From Symbiodinium natans (taxonomy: Eukaryota; Sar; Dinophyceae; Suessiales; Symbiodiniaceae), in NCBI GenBank assembly GCA_905221605.1, contig CAJNDS010001413.1:565501-625500 (forward strand): DNA of 60,000 nucleotides, in the 5' to 3' direction. Positions 20,602 through 30,127 of this stretch are shown piece after piece; the stretch's first letter is position 1; each line of letters opens with the position of its first letter. The translations under genes and the position numbers were made by a program. Below the pieces are notes generated by a model. The model saw nothing but the letters and a program-made list of their open reading frames with translations, was not told where the DNA came from and made no database searches.

Positions 20602-22860
20602 TTACTCTGAAGGCAGGCTCTGGAAGGCGTCCAGGGCAAGGCGGCAGGCTTTATGGCGGCACATCCTGGATGGGTCAGGCTCAGGCATTATGACCCCGGC
20701 GTCCCCCATGACTATCCCACAGGCGGTGCGCCAGTGAGTGTCTGAGATCGGATGGGCCAGATGTACTGCCCCCCAGTGTCCATTGGCGACGATTGCTGTC
20801 GCCGGGTCCAGGGGGGCTTTGGGGTGGCGAGGCTGTGGGGCTTTGTGTGGGCTGTCTTCCTCACTGGAGGAGTATGAGTCTTCGTCCAAGGTGGACTCAT
20901 CGGAGGCGTGTTTTGAGGCTGATTGTTCCCCGCTGGACCTGGAGGGTGAAGGCGAGGAGGGCTCGTTGGCGTCGTCATCAATGGCGGCCTGGGTCTCAAA
21001 CTCACGCGCGTACATGAATCTGGGAATGATGGGCAGCATGTGACTGATTGTCATCGATTTGGGCACAGGGCCCGGCGGCACCTGAAAGCTGGGCTCTATA
21101 GTGGGGGCTTGTCCCCCGCGGGCTATTGGGCGAGTGGGCCTCCAGCCTGTGGAAACATTGTGGGCCACCGAGGCCTGTACCCATAGGCTGTCGATTGTGA
21201 TACAACTCGGAGCTGACCTTGTGGTGGCCCGCCTTCCGGCGCGGGTCGGCAGGCAGCCTGAGTTGCTTGGCTGGGCTAAGAAGCCCCACTTTGAGGCCGT
21301 GTAGGGTGAAGTTGAGTGCTTCCTGGGCGTCGAGGATGAAGAGCCCCAAAAGCGTTCCGTTGCGAGCCAAGAGGCGTGTAGGCGTGTGAGGTAGGCTAGG
21401 CACCAAGAGGTCGAAGGCCCTCTTCCTGATATGCCGGTCAGGGTTACTGCAAAAGGTTGTCCCGACCTGGAGGTTTTGGTCGTCCAACAAATTCCCCGGA
21501 GGGCCTGCGTTGTCAGGCTGAGGCTGCTTAGGCGAATGCGTTGTAGGTCGCCGAATCGTAGGCATGCGTGGTAGGCCAAAAGGAAGGCTCCGAGCAGTAG
21601 GACCATTTGGGTACCGGTGGAAGATTTGCAAACGAGGCGTTCCCATGACACGATGCATGCCATGGGAATGGGCAGGGCTTCTTTGCGATCTCTGGGCTTA
21701 ATGTCGATTCTGTAGGTTGAAATGAGTGGATTGCTGAGTAGCTCCAGCAGGTGTTGCACCTGAGCCATGCGCGATAGCCAAGACAGGGCTTTAAGGGTTG
21801 TCTTGGGCGAGATTTGGCACACGTCCCTGTCTTGGGCAAGGGAGGCGAAGGCGGCCTCGAGGTAGTCGGCGAGCTCCACCAGGGATAGCGTTGAAAAGGC
21901 TATGTTGTGTGCCTGCAGAAAGTCTAAGAATCTGGTGCATCTGGACAGGTAGGCCTCGAGGCTGGAGGCGGCGTAGGCTGAGATGGCTCGGACCCGAAGT
22001 CTTTCAGGCGTGAGAGATTGGGTCGTCTCCGTCCAGAGGGAGCTGGTGTCCCTCAGCTTGTCCAGGAGGAGCAGCCAAATTCGGTTGCACTCTAGTTTGC
22101 GAGCATCTTCTTTGGCAAGCATCGTTTGAAGGCGAGGTGGCCCCAAACGTTGTTGGTGAACGATTGGCTCTTGGCGCTTCGATGGTGCTTCGATTTCCGG
22201 CGTAGAGGAGCTGGCGGGGTTAGGCGTTGCCGGTGGCTGAGCCGGTAAAGGCTTAGGCTTATTCAGGTAGGCACTAGCGGGAGCAGGCTTAGGGGGGGGC
22301 TTGGGCAGCGGAGCCGTGGCATGCCAGCATGTCTGAAATTTCTTGGGGCATGCCGGAGGAGCTGGGCCTCCAAGCGTGCGAACAGTGTGTTTCGGAACGG
22401 GCCCCGAGCGTGGGGACTTGCACAATGGCTGTGGCCAGGCGGACAGGGGCAGGAGCAGGGAGGCTGTGCTATGCGGTGCTTGCACCGGGCGTCTTCCACG
22501 CATTTTAGGCACCGGCTTGGGCAGATGCTGGGACAAATTTGTGACTGAGATGGCGGCCCTTGTGCAGGGCTGAAAACCCGGAATGACCGATTCCGCCCCG
22601 AGCACCTCCCAGGAGGGAGAGGAGTCGGAGGCCGGCCCAGGCGTGCTGACTTGCTGCGGGGGGCAAGCGTGCGATGAGGCCTCATTGTCCTCGATCGGGT
22701 CGAGGTCGGGCTCGATCTCGGAAAGGAGATCGATAGAGAGTCCCGGCAGGGAGGCTGGGGAGGGCGGGTTAGGGCTTAAATCCCCACTATTAGGTAGCCT
22801 GGGCTTCTTTCGACTAGGAGTGGGGCTCCAGTCGACACGTGGCTTGTGGCCTGGAAACAT
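20602..22860 (-). pseudogene. Tyrosine recombinase with an out-of-frame catalytic segment
   Basis: The first in-frame ATG is at 22860; the frame is open from further upstream. A Pro/Ser-rich N-terminal third is followed by a SAM-like core-binding region (SSLEAYLSRCTRFLDFLQAH) and the catalytic domain: CLRFGDLQRIRL carries Arg I and TKTSRSGQPF the beta-hairpin Lys region. From about 21445 to 21195 the conserved sequence continues in a neighbouring frame, with TLHGLKVGLLSPAKQLRLP (H..K in place of H..R), RRKAGHHKVSS and ELYHNR (candidate Tyr). It then returns to the original frame with GWRPTRPIARGGQAPTIEPSF, typical of DIRS/Crypton-type recombinases. The single long ORF therefore misreads its own active site; two compensating indels are inferred. 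Confidence 0.72.
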
Positions 22861-23537
22861 GTTCCTGGTGGTTTGAGTAAAATGGCTGCAGAGAGGGTGG
22901 CTCACAGAATGCTGATGATGGGCGCTCCTTGCATGTGGAGGCGTTACTGAAAGCGGCAATCCTGTGCAAGAAGCTGAACTAGGCACCTGCAGAGAAGCGG
23001 GCAGGAGGCTTTTCTCGGTGTGTGAAGAGACAGGGCTTCGGCTGCATCTCGAAGGGCTCGATGGTGGGCACCTGCATCAGGTAAGCATGGGAGCTAAACA
23101 AGGCCAACTGGTCACATATATAACATGATTCTGCAGTTGGCATATTCTTCTTTTCTCCCCTATTCGGGCCGGCGGCGGATGCAAAACAAGGCCCAAGTCT
23201 TGGGTCGGGAATGGGCAAGGGCTGCCAGGCTTGGGCACGCTGGGCGGCAAGGCATAGGCGATGCCATTAGGGAAAATGCTGGCGTGTTGCCAGGGCTTTA
23301 AGGCGCGTAGGCATGGAACCAGCCCCATGGGTCTTCGTGGGCTCTGCGAAACTCCACGCAGCGGCTGCACAGGTGATCCAAATGCTCACTGTCGGTGTCC
23401 GACATAATCTGTGCACACACGAGGCCGAAGGGGCAGTGTGGGCGTGTTGAGCATGGGCGCATGCATCGTAGGCGTTCTCGATGGTCCACGTAGAAGACCT
23501 TGAGAAGGTGGGGCGCCAGATTGAAAGTATCTGGTAG
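22861..23537. other. Region between divergent YR and hydrolase/P-loop frames
   Basis: This interval lies upstream of both divergent frames, so it could hold a bidirectional promoter or the junction of two elements. On the minus strand a Cys/His-rich frame (about 23567-23298, with CMRPCSTRPHCPFGLVC and LCSRC) ends at a TAA. It may be a zinc-binding exon, but it overlaps the plus-strand ORF and no family is recognised. Confidence 0.3.
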
Positions 23538-26291
23538 GCACACACTGTACCCCCTCCTTTTGTGCATGGATATGGTGCCAAAGGCAAAAACATCTTGCCG
23601 CAGTGGGGGAGTGTGGTACGGCTGCCTACTCTGCCCGAGTCGGTCTGGGGCAACGGGGACACCGTCCCTCTGTGGGCCTCTGTTGGGAAAAAGGGCAGTG
23701 GACCAGTGCGGCTCCAGCTCTTCCCTGGAGTCCTCATGTTTTGGAAGAAAGATGCCCTATCTTCCTGCAGGGCCACCCCGAAATGGCGCAGTCGACCCAA
23801 TACCCCAACGGGGCCGCTTGCTCTTCTTGCTGCCGCTGCGCATGCTTGGCTGGCCCAGGTGGATCTGCCGTGGCCTCTCTTTGCTGCAGACATAAAGGTC
23901 ACGCCGCTGGGCCTCAGTCAATACTGGGATGATGGACTTGCCATGCGTGTGCAACAAGCCCTGGCAGCCTTTGCCTTTCCTGCCTACCAGTACCCGCCCC
24001 CAAAGCCTCACCTAACCCCCTCAGGGGAATGTCGGTCGCTCTTCATTAGCGGGATGCATGGGAAGGCCGAGAATACGCCCTCCACTGTGTCGGGTAGCAT
24101 CATTCACACAGCCAATTCCTATGCACTCACTGGCTTAGAAATGGAAACAGTCCGGGACAACCAGGGCAAAAAAGTCCGATATGAGGACACACAACGCCCG
24201 TTGTTGCTTTCGACCAGCGGTAATGCCGCACATGCACTGCTGCTCCTGCCCCAAGCCGCCCAGCTGTGGGCACGTGCTCTGTACCCTCAGGTCGAAGGAT
24301 GCGGTCTGCCAGCGGCGGTTCGTGCTAGAATCAGCTCGGTAGAAGCCTCCCTGACAATGTGCCCGGCCCTAGCTCACTTGCACATGCCACATACTGCTGC
24401 GCTGACCGCTCTGCATGTGGGCCTCGCCGCGGGGAGAGCTGGCGAGTGCAAACTGTGCGTTACGGGTTTCTCTGCTGGGTCGTATACGGGCGCTGCTGTG
24501 GCTATCGCTTGGCATGAGCGCCAAAAGCTTCCTGACTGCAAGGGCGATTTTGTCCACATCAAGGCACGTTTGGGCGGCATTGCCATGCCACGGGCCATGC
24601 TGCAATATATCCTGGGTTCGGAATTGCGGCACGCTGTTAGTCTTGTCCATCATGAGAGCGACCAGCTTTGTATCTTCCGGCCCAGCCAGGCAGCAAGGAT
24701 GCAAGCGATTGGCGCGGGAGCGCGTCTCTACTACTTCACTGGACCTGAGTCACTTGGCAGTGGTGGACACTCTTATGGTCACTTTGTCCACAGTGAAGAG
24801 CTATTCCAGCTCACGCCGGGGGATTATGTGCATAAGGAATTGACTAAAAAGATTTGCGGCTTGGCCGACCCCCGGATGGATCGCACAGTGCGAGCAGGTT
24901 TGATGGGGGTTGCGTGTGGCTCTGTCCAGCTTTCGGATAAGTCTAAAACTTTCATCAACTCCGTGCTGGGACGGCAAATCAGACGCCCCGATATGGAGGC
25001 TTTTCTCCGGATACCTTCCGCTGAGAACCGGAGCATTGCCAGTCTCCGTGCTGACTGTACCCAAGTCCTCCTGACGGATGCCAAGCCGCATCTGGCTGAT
25101 TTGCCGCCCCCGTATCATGAACTTGGTCCCACGATGAAGCTTGTTTTGGGTATGTGGCTCCCCCACCTGTCGTTAGAACGCCTGGTTGACATGCTGGGTG
25201 ATCAGTTTTTAGCCATGGCCTCGGAAGCAGAAATCGAGGAGGAGCCCTCGGAACAGTATCACTACCCAGAGCAAGCTGCGGTCAAGCGGGCCGCCACCCC
25301 TGTGGCGATAAAGCCCGGCACGCATACGTGGCCAATCTGCCTTCTCCATCGAGTTTACCCACGGGCGTCGGTCATGCTCCTTACACCGGAGTTGGCGGAT
25401 GTCCCTGACTGGGCTACAAAGTGGTTTGCTGTCGCTGGTAAAGTGCTGGTTACCTTGAGAGAAGACAAGGGAGATGTGGCCTACCCAGGCATGTTTATAG
25501 AGCTCCTTGCCCCGAAGAAGCTTTCCACCGGCCCTGGAGAAAGTAAGGCCATGCAGCCAGTCAATATAACCATTGCCCTGCTCTTGACTGATGAACAGCA
25601 CAACCAATTCGCGCAACGACCCTCATTGCCGAGAGTCAGCCAGCTTGAAGTTCTGCCCGGAGGAGCCTCTACCCCGCTTTGGGATGCCCTGTTACACATG
25701 CCTAGGGAAAGGCAACATGTTGCATTGGGCGTTCCGCTAGAGGACTCGCCTCTTGATGCCATCCGGCAGCCACATTGGTTGCCGGGCTTTCTCACGGATC
25801 TAGTGCTTGTCCTCATTATCGGGAACTGGCACGACACATGGGCACAGCTCATTCACCCGGAGGTCTGCCAAGTCTTCAGAGGCAAGCACGCAACGCAAGC
25901 TGCGCAGGCATCGCCTACTGCGGGTCCGGGGGCTTCCAACACCTTGCAAAGCTTCCTTAACCTTTGGCTTGCGGAGGAACAAACCTATCGCAAAGAATGG
26001 ACGCCGACGCTGCTGAGTGGCGTGTTAGCCACGCTGCCTGACTCTCCGCTGCCCGGCCAGGAGGACGCCCGGACTCCTGCGCTGTGGCATGCGGAGCGTC
26101 TACGCATGTCCCAGGACTCGTTGAGTAACGAGCACGATCCGAGGACTCGCGCCAGCATCTTTGCGCTCGCAGTTGGTCCCGCCTTCCTTACGTGCCTCTG
26201 TGATACCTTTTGGGGGGCGGATGGACACCTGGCAGCGCTGCTGGGAGCGTGCTCGTACGGCCTGGCCGCTAATCGTACTTCTGTATTCATA
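23538..26291 (+). pseudogene. Alpha/beta-hydrolase-like plus P-loop NTPase ORF, 5' part (interrupted)
   Basis: The frame opens after TAG 23535-23537. No ATG lies at its start, so an upstream exon or element boundary is likely (AG precedes the first codon). Near residues 305-315 KLCVTGFSAGSYTGAA has the G-x-S-x-G nucleophile elbow of alpha/beta hydrolases after a hydrophobic strand. VSLVHHESDQLCIF (~365-378) looks like the acid strand, and GGHSYGHFVH (~408-418) could supply the His. The next 500 residues are unrecognised. The frame reaches TSVFI at 26291, where a transposon interrupts it, adding 21 foreign codons before a stop. The continuation at 28018 encodes a Walker A motif. Function unknown; it may be a host protein or the protein of a large mobile element. 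Confidence 0.55.
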
Positions 26292-26325
26292 CTAATACGT
26301 CATTTTTGGGTTAGCAGGACTTATA
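26292..26325 (+). repeat. Left terminal inverted repeat
   Basis: Begins CTAATACGTC and ends AGCAGGACTTATA; 32 of 34 positions match the reverse complement of 27982-28015. Confidence 0.88.
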
Positions 26326-26595
26326 AAGGTTATAACCACCTTAGAAAAGTTAAGATAAGTTAGAAAAGTTAGCCAAAAAAGTTAGGAAAAGTTAGAAAAT
26401 GTTAGAATATGTTAGCTTTTCTGAGGAAGGGGAAGACCAGAAACAAAGAAACGAATTTTAGAGCTGCGCTATAACTGCACCAGTGAAGTTGGTGTCCCTT
26501 TGGTTTGTCCCGAACTCTTTCTCCTTTATATTTCTGCAATTTACTTGAACCTCTTTTGTATCCATAGGTTCACTTTACTTAAAGCTCCACAGACC

Positions 26596-26750
26596 CTAAG
26601 CCTAAACCCTAATTAAAAACCCTAAACCCCAAACCCTGAACCCTAAACCCTAACACCTAAACCCTAAATCCTCAACCCTAAACCCTAAGCCCTAAACCCG
26701 AAAACCCTAAACCCTCTAAACCCTAAGCCCTAAAACCCTAAACCCTAATT
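26596..26750 (+). repeat. Telomere-like (CCCTAAA)n block inside the TIR transposon
   Basis: Degenerate CCCTAAACCCTAA repeats matching the complement of TTTAGGG. Further blocks lie at about 26950-27010 and 27240-27560 in both orientations, also within the transposon. Confidence 0.85.
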
Positions 26751-26835
26751 TTGGTGGCCCCGAAACCAAAAACAGCTGCAAGTTAAATACAACTCATTTA
26801 ACTTGCAGCTGTTTTTGGTTTCGGGGCCACCAAAA
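26749..26835. repeat. Perfect 40-bp hairpin
   Basis: Arms 26749-26788 and 26796-26835 are exact reverse complements around a 7-nt loop (ACAACTC). The arm starts TTTTGGTGGCCCCGAAACC. It is embedded in telomere-like repeats and may be a foldback element nested in the transposon. Confidence 0.9.
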
Positions 26836-27621
26836 AATGCTGGGGACAGTGCCTGCGGGTGGGAATCAACGTCATAAAACCCATATTTGAGACGATTTAG
26901 AAGTTGAAGGACGACCCCATACGACATCTACTGCAAGCTTAATGCATGGTAAACCCTAAACCCTAACCCTAAACCCTAGACCCTAGACCCTAAACCCAAA
27001 GCCTAAACCCCTCAATCAAGCCCGACCACTCGAAATCCCAAACCGCGAAAATTCGGAAAAATTCGGAATTTTCTGAATTTTTCGTGGTCCTAGTACTAAA
27101 TACAAGAGGACAAAATTCAGAAAATTCGGAATTTTTCTGAATTTTCTGAATTTTCTGAATTCTGAACGGGGTGATTTTCTTATGAGTTTCGGCCTTAACC
27201 TTGTATATTGCAGGGTAGAGTGGGCGCTATGAGGCCTGAAACTCTTAAACCCCAAACCCTAAACTTTGGCTCGTAGGGTTGGGGGTTGATGGGGGGGTTG
27301 AGGGTTGAGGGATGGAGGGTTGGGGGTTGAGGCTTCTCTGGGTTCGGGGTTGATGGGGTTAAGAGGGGTCTCCTCTTGATGGGGTTGTGGGTTGAGGCTT
27401 AGGGTTGAGGGCTAAGTTGGGGCTGTGAGCCTCATTCCAGTCAACCCTAAACCCTTAATCCTAAACCCTGAATTCGTAACCGTAAACCCTACACCCTCAA
27501 CTCTCCATCAACCCCCAAACCCTAAATCCTGAACAGCAGCCCTAAATCCCAAACCCAAAACCCTAGAAACCACTATTCCTCAGACGAAACGAAGTAAACT
27601 GAATCGCCAAAGCTTCGGCGA

Positions 27622-27772
27622 ACGATGCCAAACGAAAGAAACGAAGCATCTATGCCATATCAGGCATATTGCGATCGATGCCAAACGAAAGAAACGAAGC
27701 TTCTATGCCATATCTGACAGACATATTGAGATCGATGCCAAACGAAGGAAACGAAGCTTCTATGCTATATCC
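27622..27772 (+). repeat. Tandem repeat, about three units of 52-60 bp
   Basis: Each unit starts CGATGCCAAACGAAAGAAAC and contains CTATGCCATAT; the third is incomplete. It lies inside the TIR transposon. Confidence 0.8.
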
Positions 27773-27981
27773 TCAAACATATATGAAAACAAAAAACACC
27801 AAAATGTTAGGAAAATGTTAGGAAAAGTTAGATAAGTTAGGAAAAAAACTTACAAAAAGTTAACATAACTTAGCAACTTATGTAACATTTCTTAACCTCT
27901 TCCCAACTTCCACAGACTTAGGTCTCTCTTAGGTAGCTTAGGCAGGACTTAGACCCTACTTGTACATAGGTTAGTAAGTCC

Positions 27982-28015
27982 TATAAGTCCTGCTAACCCA
28001 AAACAGACGTATTAG
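27982..28015 (-). repeat. Right terminal inverted repeat
   Basis: Reverse complement of the left terminus with two substitutions at positions 11 and 12 from the tip... read inward from CTAATACGTC. Confidence 0.88.
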
Positions 28016-28017
28016 TA

Positions 28018-28314
28018 ACGGGGGCGCCTGGCAGCGGGAAGACACGATCCTGCGCGTTTCTAGGAGTTCTTCTTGCGTGCCTGACGAACCGGCTCACCCT
28101 GTACACCGCTCATGGCAATGAATCGGTTCGTGCCTATGTCGAGGCGGTTGATAGGCTCACGACTGCTAGCAATGAATTTGTTCGCAGCCGCATCGTTCTT
28201 TCGTGGTTGCTCCACTGGCCATCTGCCACGGACTGCCCTGGGCCGGTCCTGCCTGGATGTTCCAGCTCTGTCATCGGTAAAACGGCCAATCTTCCTTTCC
28301 TCTGCCCCCTCTAG
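28018..28314 (+). pseudogene. P-loop (helicase-like) continuation of the hydrolase ORF
   Basis: Joined to TSVFI at 26291 (one TA retained), the frame reads on as TGAPGSGKT, a textbook Walker A box GxxxxGKT after a hydrophobic strand, then LTLYTAHGNESVRAYVEAV, resembling motif Ia of superfamily 1 helicases, and stops at TAG 28312-28314. No Walker B or later helicase motifs follow. From about 28198 the sequence resembles a repeat found twice more downstream (CCCTGGGCCGGTC with CCACTGGC), so the gene seems cut short by a second event. Confidence 0.6.
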
Positions 28315-30100
28315 GTGGGCAGGTTGCCTGCTTCTATGTGCTACGATCAAGTGTGAACCCCTCGGACTAGAGGGTTGACCATCTCTCGTCACGAAGGTGA
28401 CACCCCCTTGGCGTACAACGACGTCATGCCTATTGGAAGAGACCAGCTAGGGGATGCTGCTTCCGGGTTGTGGACACTTATGCGGAGATCAGGTTTCCAC
28501 TTCCCTGGCAATGTGCTATCGAGCACCTGTGAACAACCTGGCCTTCACGAGAGCCATTCTCGCCTGTGCTTGGGTTGCTACGGGGTTCCCTGCCTGCTTG
28601 GTGTCTATCTCTGCTTGTGTCAAAGCAGCCATACATGACTACCTCCCCATCGGTAGGTCGCCAAGCGTGATGTGAGCCCTCACATCTCCTCACCGACGTC
28701 TGTCAGTTTGGGCATGGACGGTCTGATTCTGGGTATTGAACCCTCAACCCTCACCGGCCAAGGAGATAGTTGCTTGGCCTTGAGTGCGAAGTTTCGATTG
28801 GGGGACTCTCCCGCTTCCTGCGGGGCAGGTGGGGTCCCCGCTGCTTTGGTTTACCTGATGGCTCTGAGTGGAACGAAGCAGTCAAGCCTGCTTTGGCCGG
28901 CGGACGCGCTCTTGTGAGTCAAAAGAACGTTGCGCTTTGTGCTCGGAGAGGCTCCACTGGCTGACCACCATGGAGTACTCTGGGCTGGTCCTACCCCTTT
29001 GTTCTTGCCGTTAAGTCCCCACTGGCTGACCACCATGGGGCAACTTTATACTTCGGAACACGAAGGTTGACACCTACAACGTTCCGTGCTGAGGCACGAC
29101 TTTGCTCCACCTGTGATGGCGCAACTGTGAACCTTCTCGTGAACGGCCTTGGCTGGTGCTGAATGTATTCGCATTGGTGGCTGCATGATGGTGATGTGAG
29201 CCCTCCCATCTCCTTACCGACGTACCTCGCGGGTTTGGGTGAAGGGACCTGATGCGTGCCGATGCGCAGGCCAGCGCCAAAGTGGCGTAGCCTTGTGTGA
29301 GATGCCTGGACTGGGAGGTCCCTCGGTGTCATTATAAACCCTGTGGCGTTAAGGGTTTGGTAACTCCCCGTGGACTCTCCCCGTGGAATCGGTAGCTGCT
29401 GCTGCTCTCGCCCCCCCTCTGACCGTGCGCGGGCACCTCTGAGGGTGGGCCCTTGTGCGCCAGGTAATCGGTAGCTGCTGCTACTCTCGCCCCCCCCTCT
29501 GGCCGTGCGCGGGCGCCTTTGAGGGTGGGCACTTGTGCGCCAGGTTGACTGGTGAACCCTGTGCTCGGAGCTACTCCACTGGCTGACCACCATGGAGTGC
29601 CCTGGGCCGGTCTTGCCTGGATTGTTCTTGCTGTTAAGTCCCCACTGGCTGACCACCATGGGGCATATGCACATCTTTCATCCCCCCTTGGGAGTCTGAC
29701 TTGCAACATCCTTTCGCCATTGAGTGTCGGTTGTCTTTTCTTGACAACGATTAAGCGATCCGAACCTCGTCTGATGACCTCGGTTTGACTAACCGCTGTC
29801 GCACCAGTGGCTACATGATGGTGATTTTGTGAATCTGGCAATGTCGCATTTTGCAAATCCCCCACAAGCTCTGTGCTTCCTTGCGCACCGGGACTTCATT
29901 GACGACCTCGAGTACTGAGTCCGTGGGGTATCTAGTAGTTTAGCGCGATTGCTCGCTTTGTTTCTTTGGTGTCTGTTCTTTGGTGGTTTCGTGTTGTGTC
30001 TGGCGGGTTGTGTGCGCTGATTCTGTTTCACCCTTTACGTCGAGCCCAACAAGACCGGCCTACTGTGCTACTGATGCAGTAAAGAGGCGCCAGTCCAAAC
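28315..30100. repeat. Repeat-rich non-coding stretch, possibly including the LINE 3' end
   Basis: No gene recognised. CCACTGGCTGACCACCATGG occurs four times, in two pairs (about 28952-29043 and 29574-29666), each pair around a related spacer. TGATGTGAGCCCTC with flanking sequence occurs at 28669 and 29193. A ~77-bp tandem duplication with GGTAGCTGCTGCT lies at about 29390-29545. The last ~200 bp lead into the A9 tail and are the best candidate for LINE 3' UTR. Confidence 0.6.
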
Positions 30101-30109
30101 AAAAAAAAA
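30101..30109 (+). other. Poly(A) tail of the LINE insertion
   Basis: Nine A residues after CAGTCCAAAC, directly followed by the right target-site duplication. Confidence 0.7.
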
Positions 30110-30127
30110 CCCCATGGCAATGTTGCA
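30110..30127. repeat. Target-site duplication, right copy
   Basis: Exact copy of 13121-13138, followed by ACACGTTGG as in intact satellite units. Confidence 0.8.

Larger units (their letters stand above)
15105..22986 (-). mobile_element. DIRS-like tyrosine-recombinase retroelement
   Basis: Read on the minus strand, one block encodes a tyrosine recombinase, a gag-like protein with a CCCH finger, a Dcm-like methyltransferase and an RT-RNase H, followed by split direct repeats. YR, RT-RNase H and an optional methyltransferase together are diagnostic of the DIRS order of retrotransposons. The order YR first is unusual, since DIRS elements normally carry YR last. It could reflect a tandem of two elements, a circular permutation, or a distinct lineage. 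Element limits are uncertain, especially on the right. Confidence 0.72.
26292..28015. mobile_element. 1.72-kb non-autonomous TIR transposon flanked by TA
   Basis: Termini are 34-bp inverted repeats (26292-26325 and 27982-28015) starting CTAATACGTC, with two mismatches. TA is present on both sides (26290-26291 and 28016-28017), the target duplication of Tc1/mariner-type elements. No transposase frame is present. The interior holds AGTTAG-rich subterminal stretches in both ends, (CCCTAAA)-like blocks, a 40-bp perfect hairpin, GAATTTTC-rich palindromes and a ~55-bp tandem repeat. Removal of the element plus one TA rejoins the flanking ORF in frame. Confidence 0.85.
13139..30109 (+). mobile_element. 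5'-truncated LINE insertion with nested elements
   Basis: Foreign DNA starts directly after one copy of an 18-bp satellite sequence and ends in nine A residues directly before the second copy. This is the signature of target-primed reverse transcription. The left end encodes a LINE reverse transcriptase truncated at its N-terminus. The interior is too long for a LINE and holds a DIRS-like element, a hydrolase/P-loop ORF with its own inserted transposon, and a repeat-rich stretch of which the 3' part may be the LINE 3' UTR. Seen: the TSD, the A-tail and the RT fragment. Inferred: that both ends belong to one insertion. Confidence 0.65.

Noticed and set aside
23298-23567. Minus-strand Cys-rich frame as a zinc-finger gene
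   Set aside because: It overlaps the start of the longer plus-strand ORF, the Cys spacing matches no finger I know, and there is no supporting neighbour; kept only as a note.
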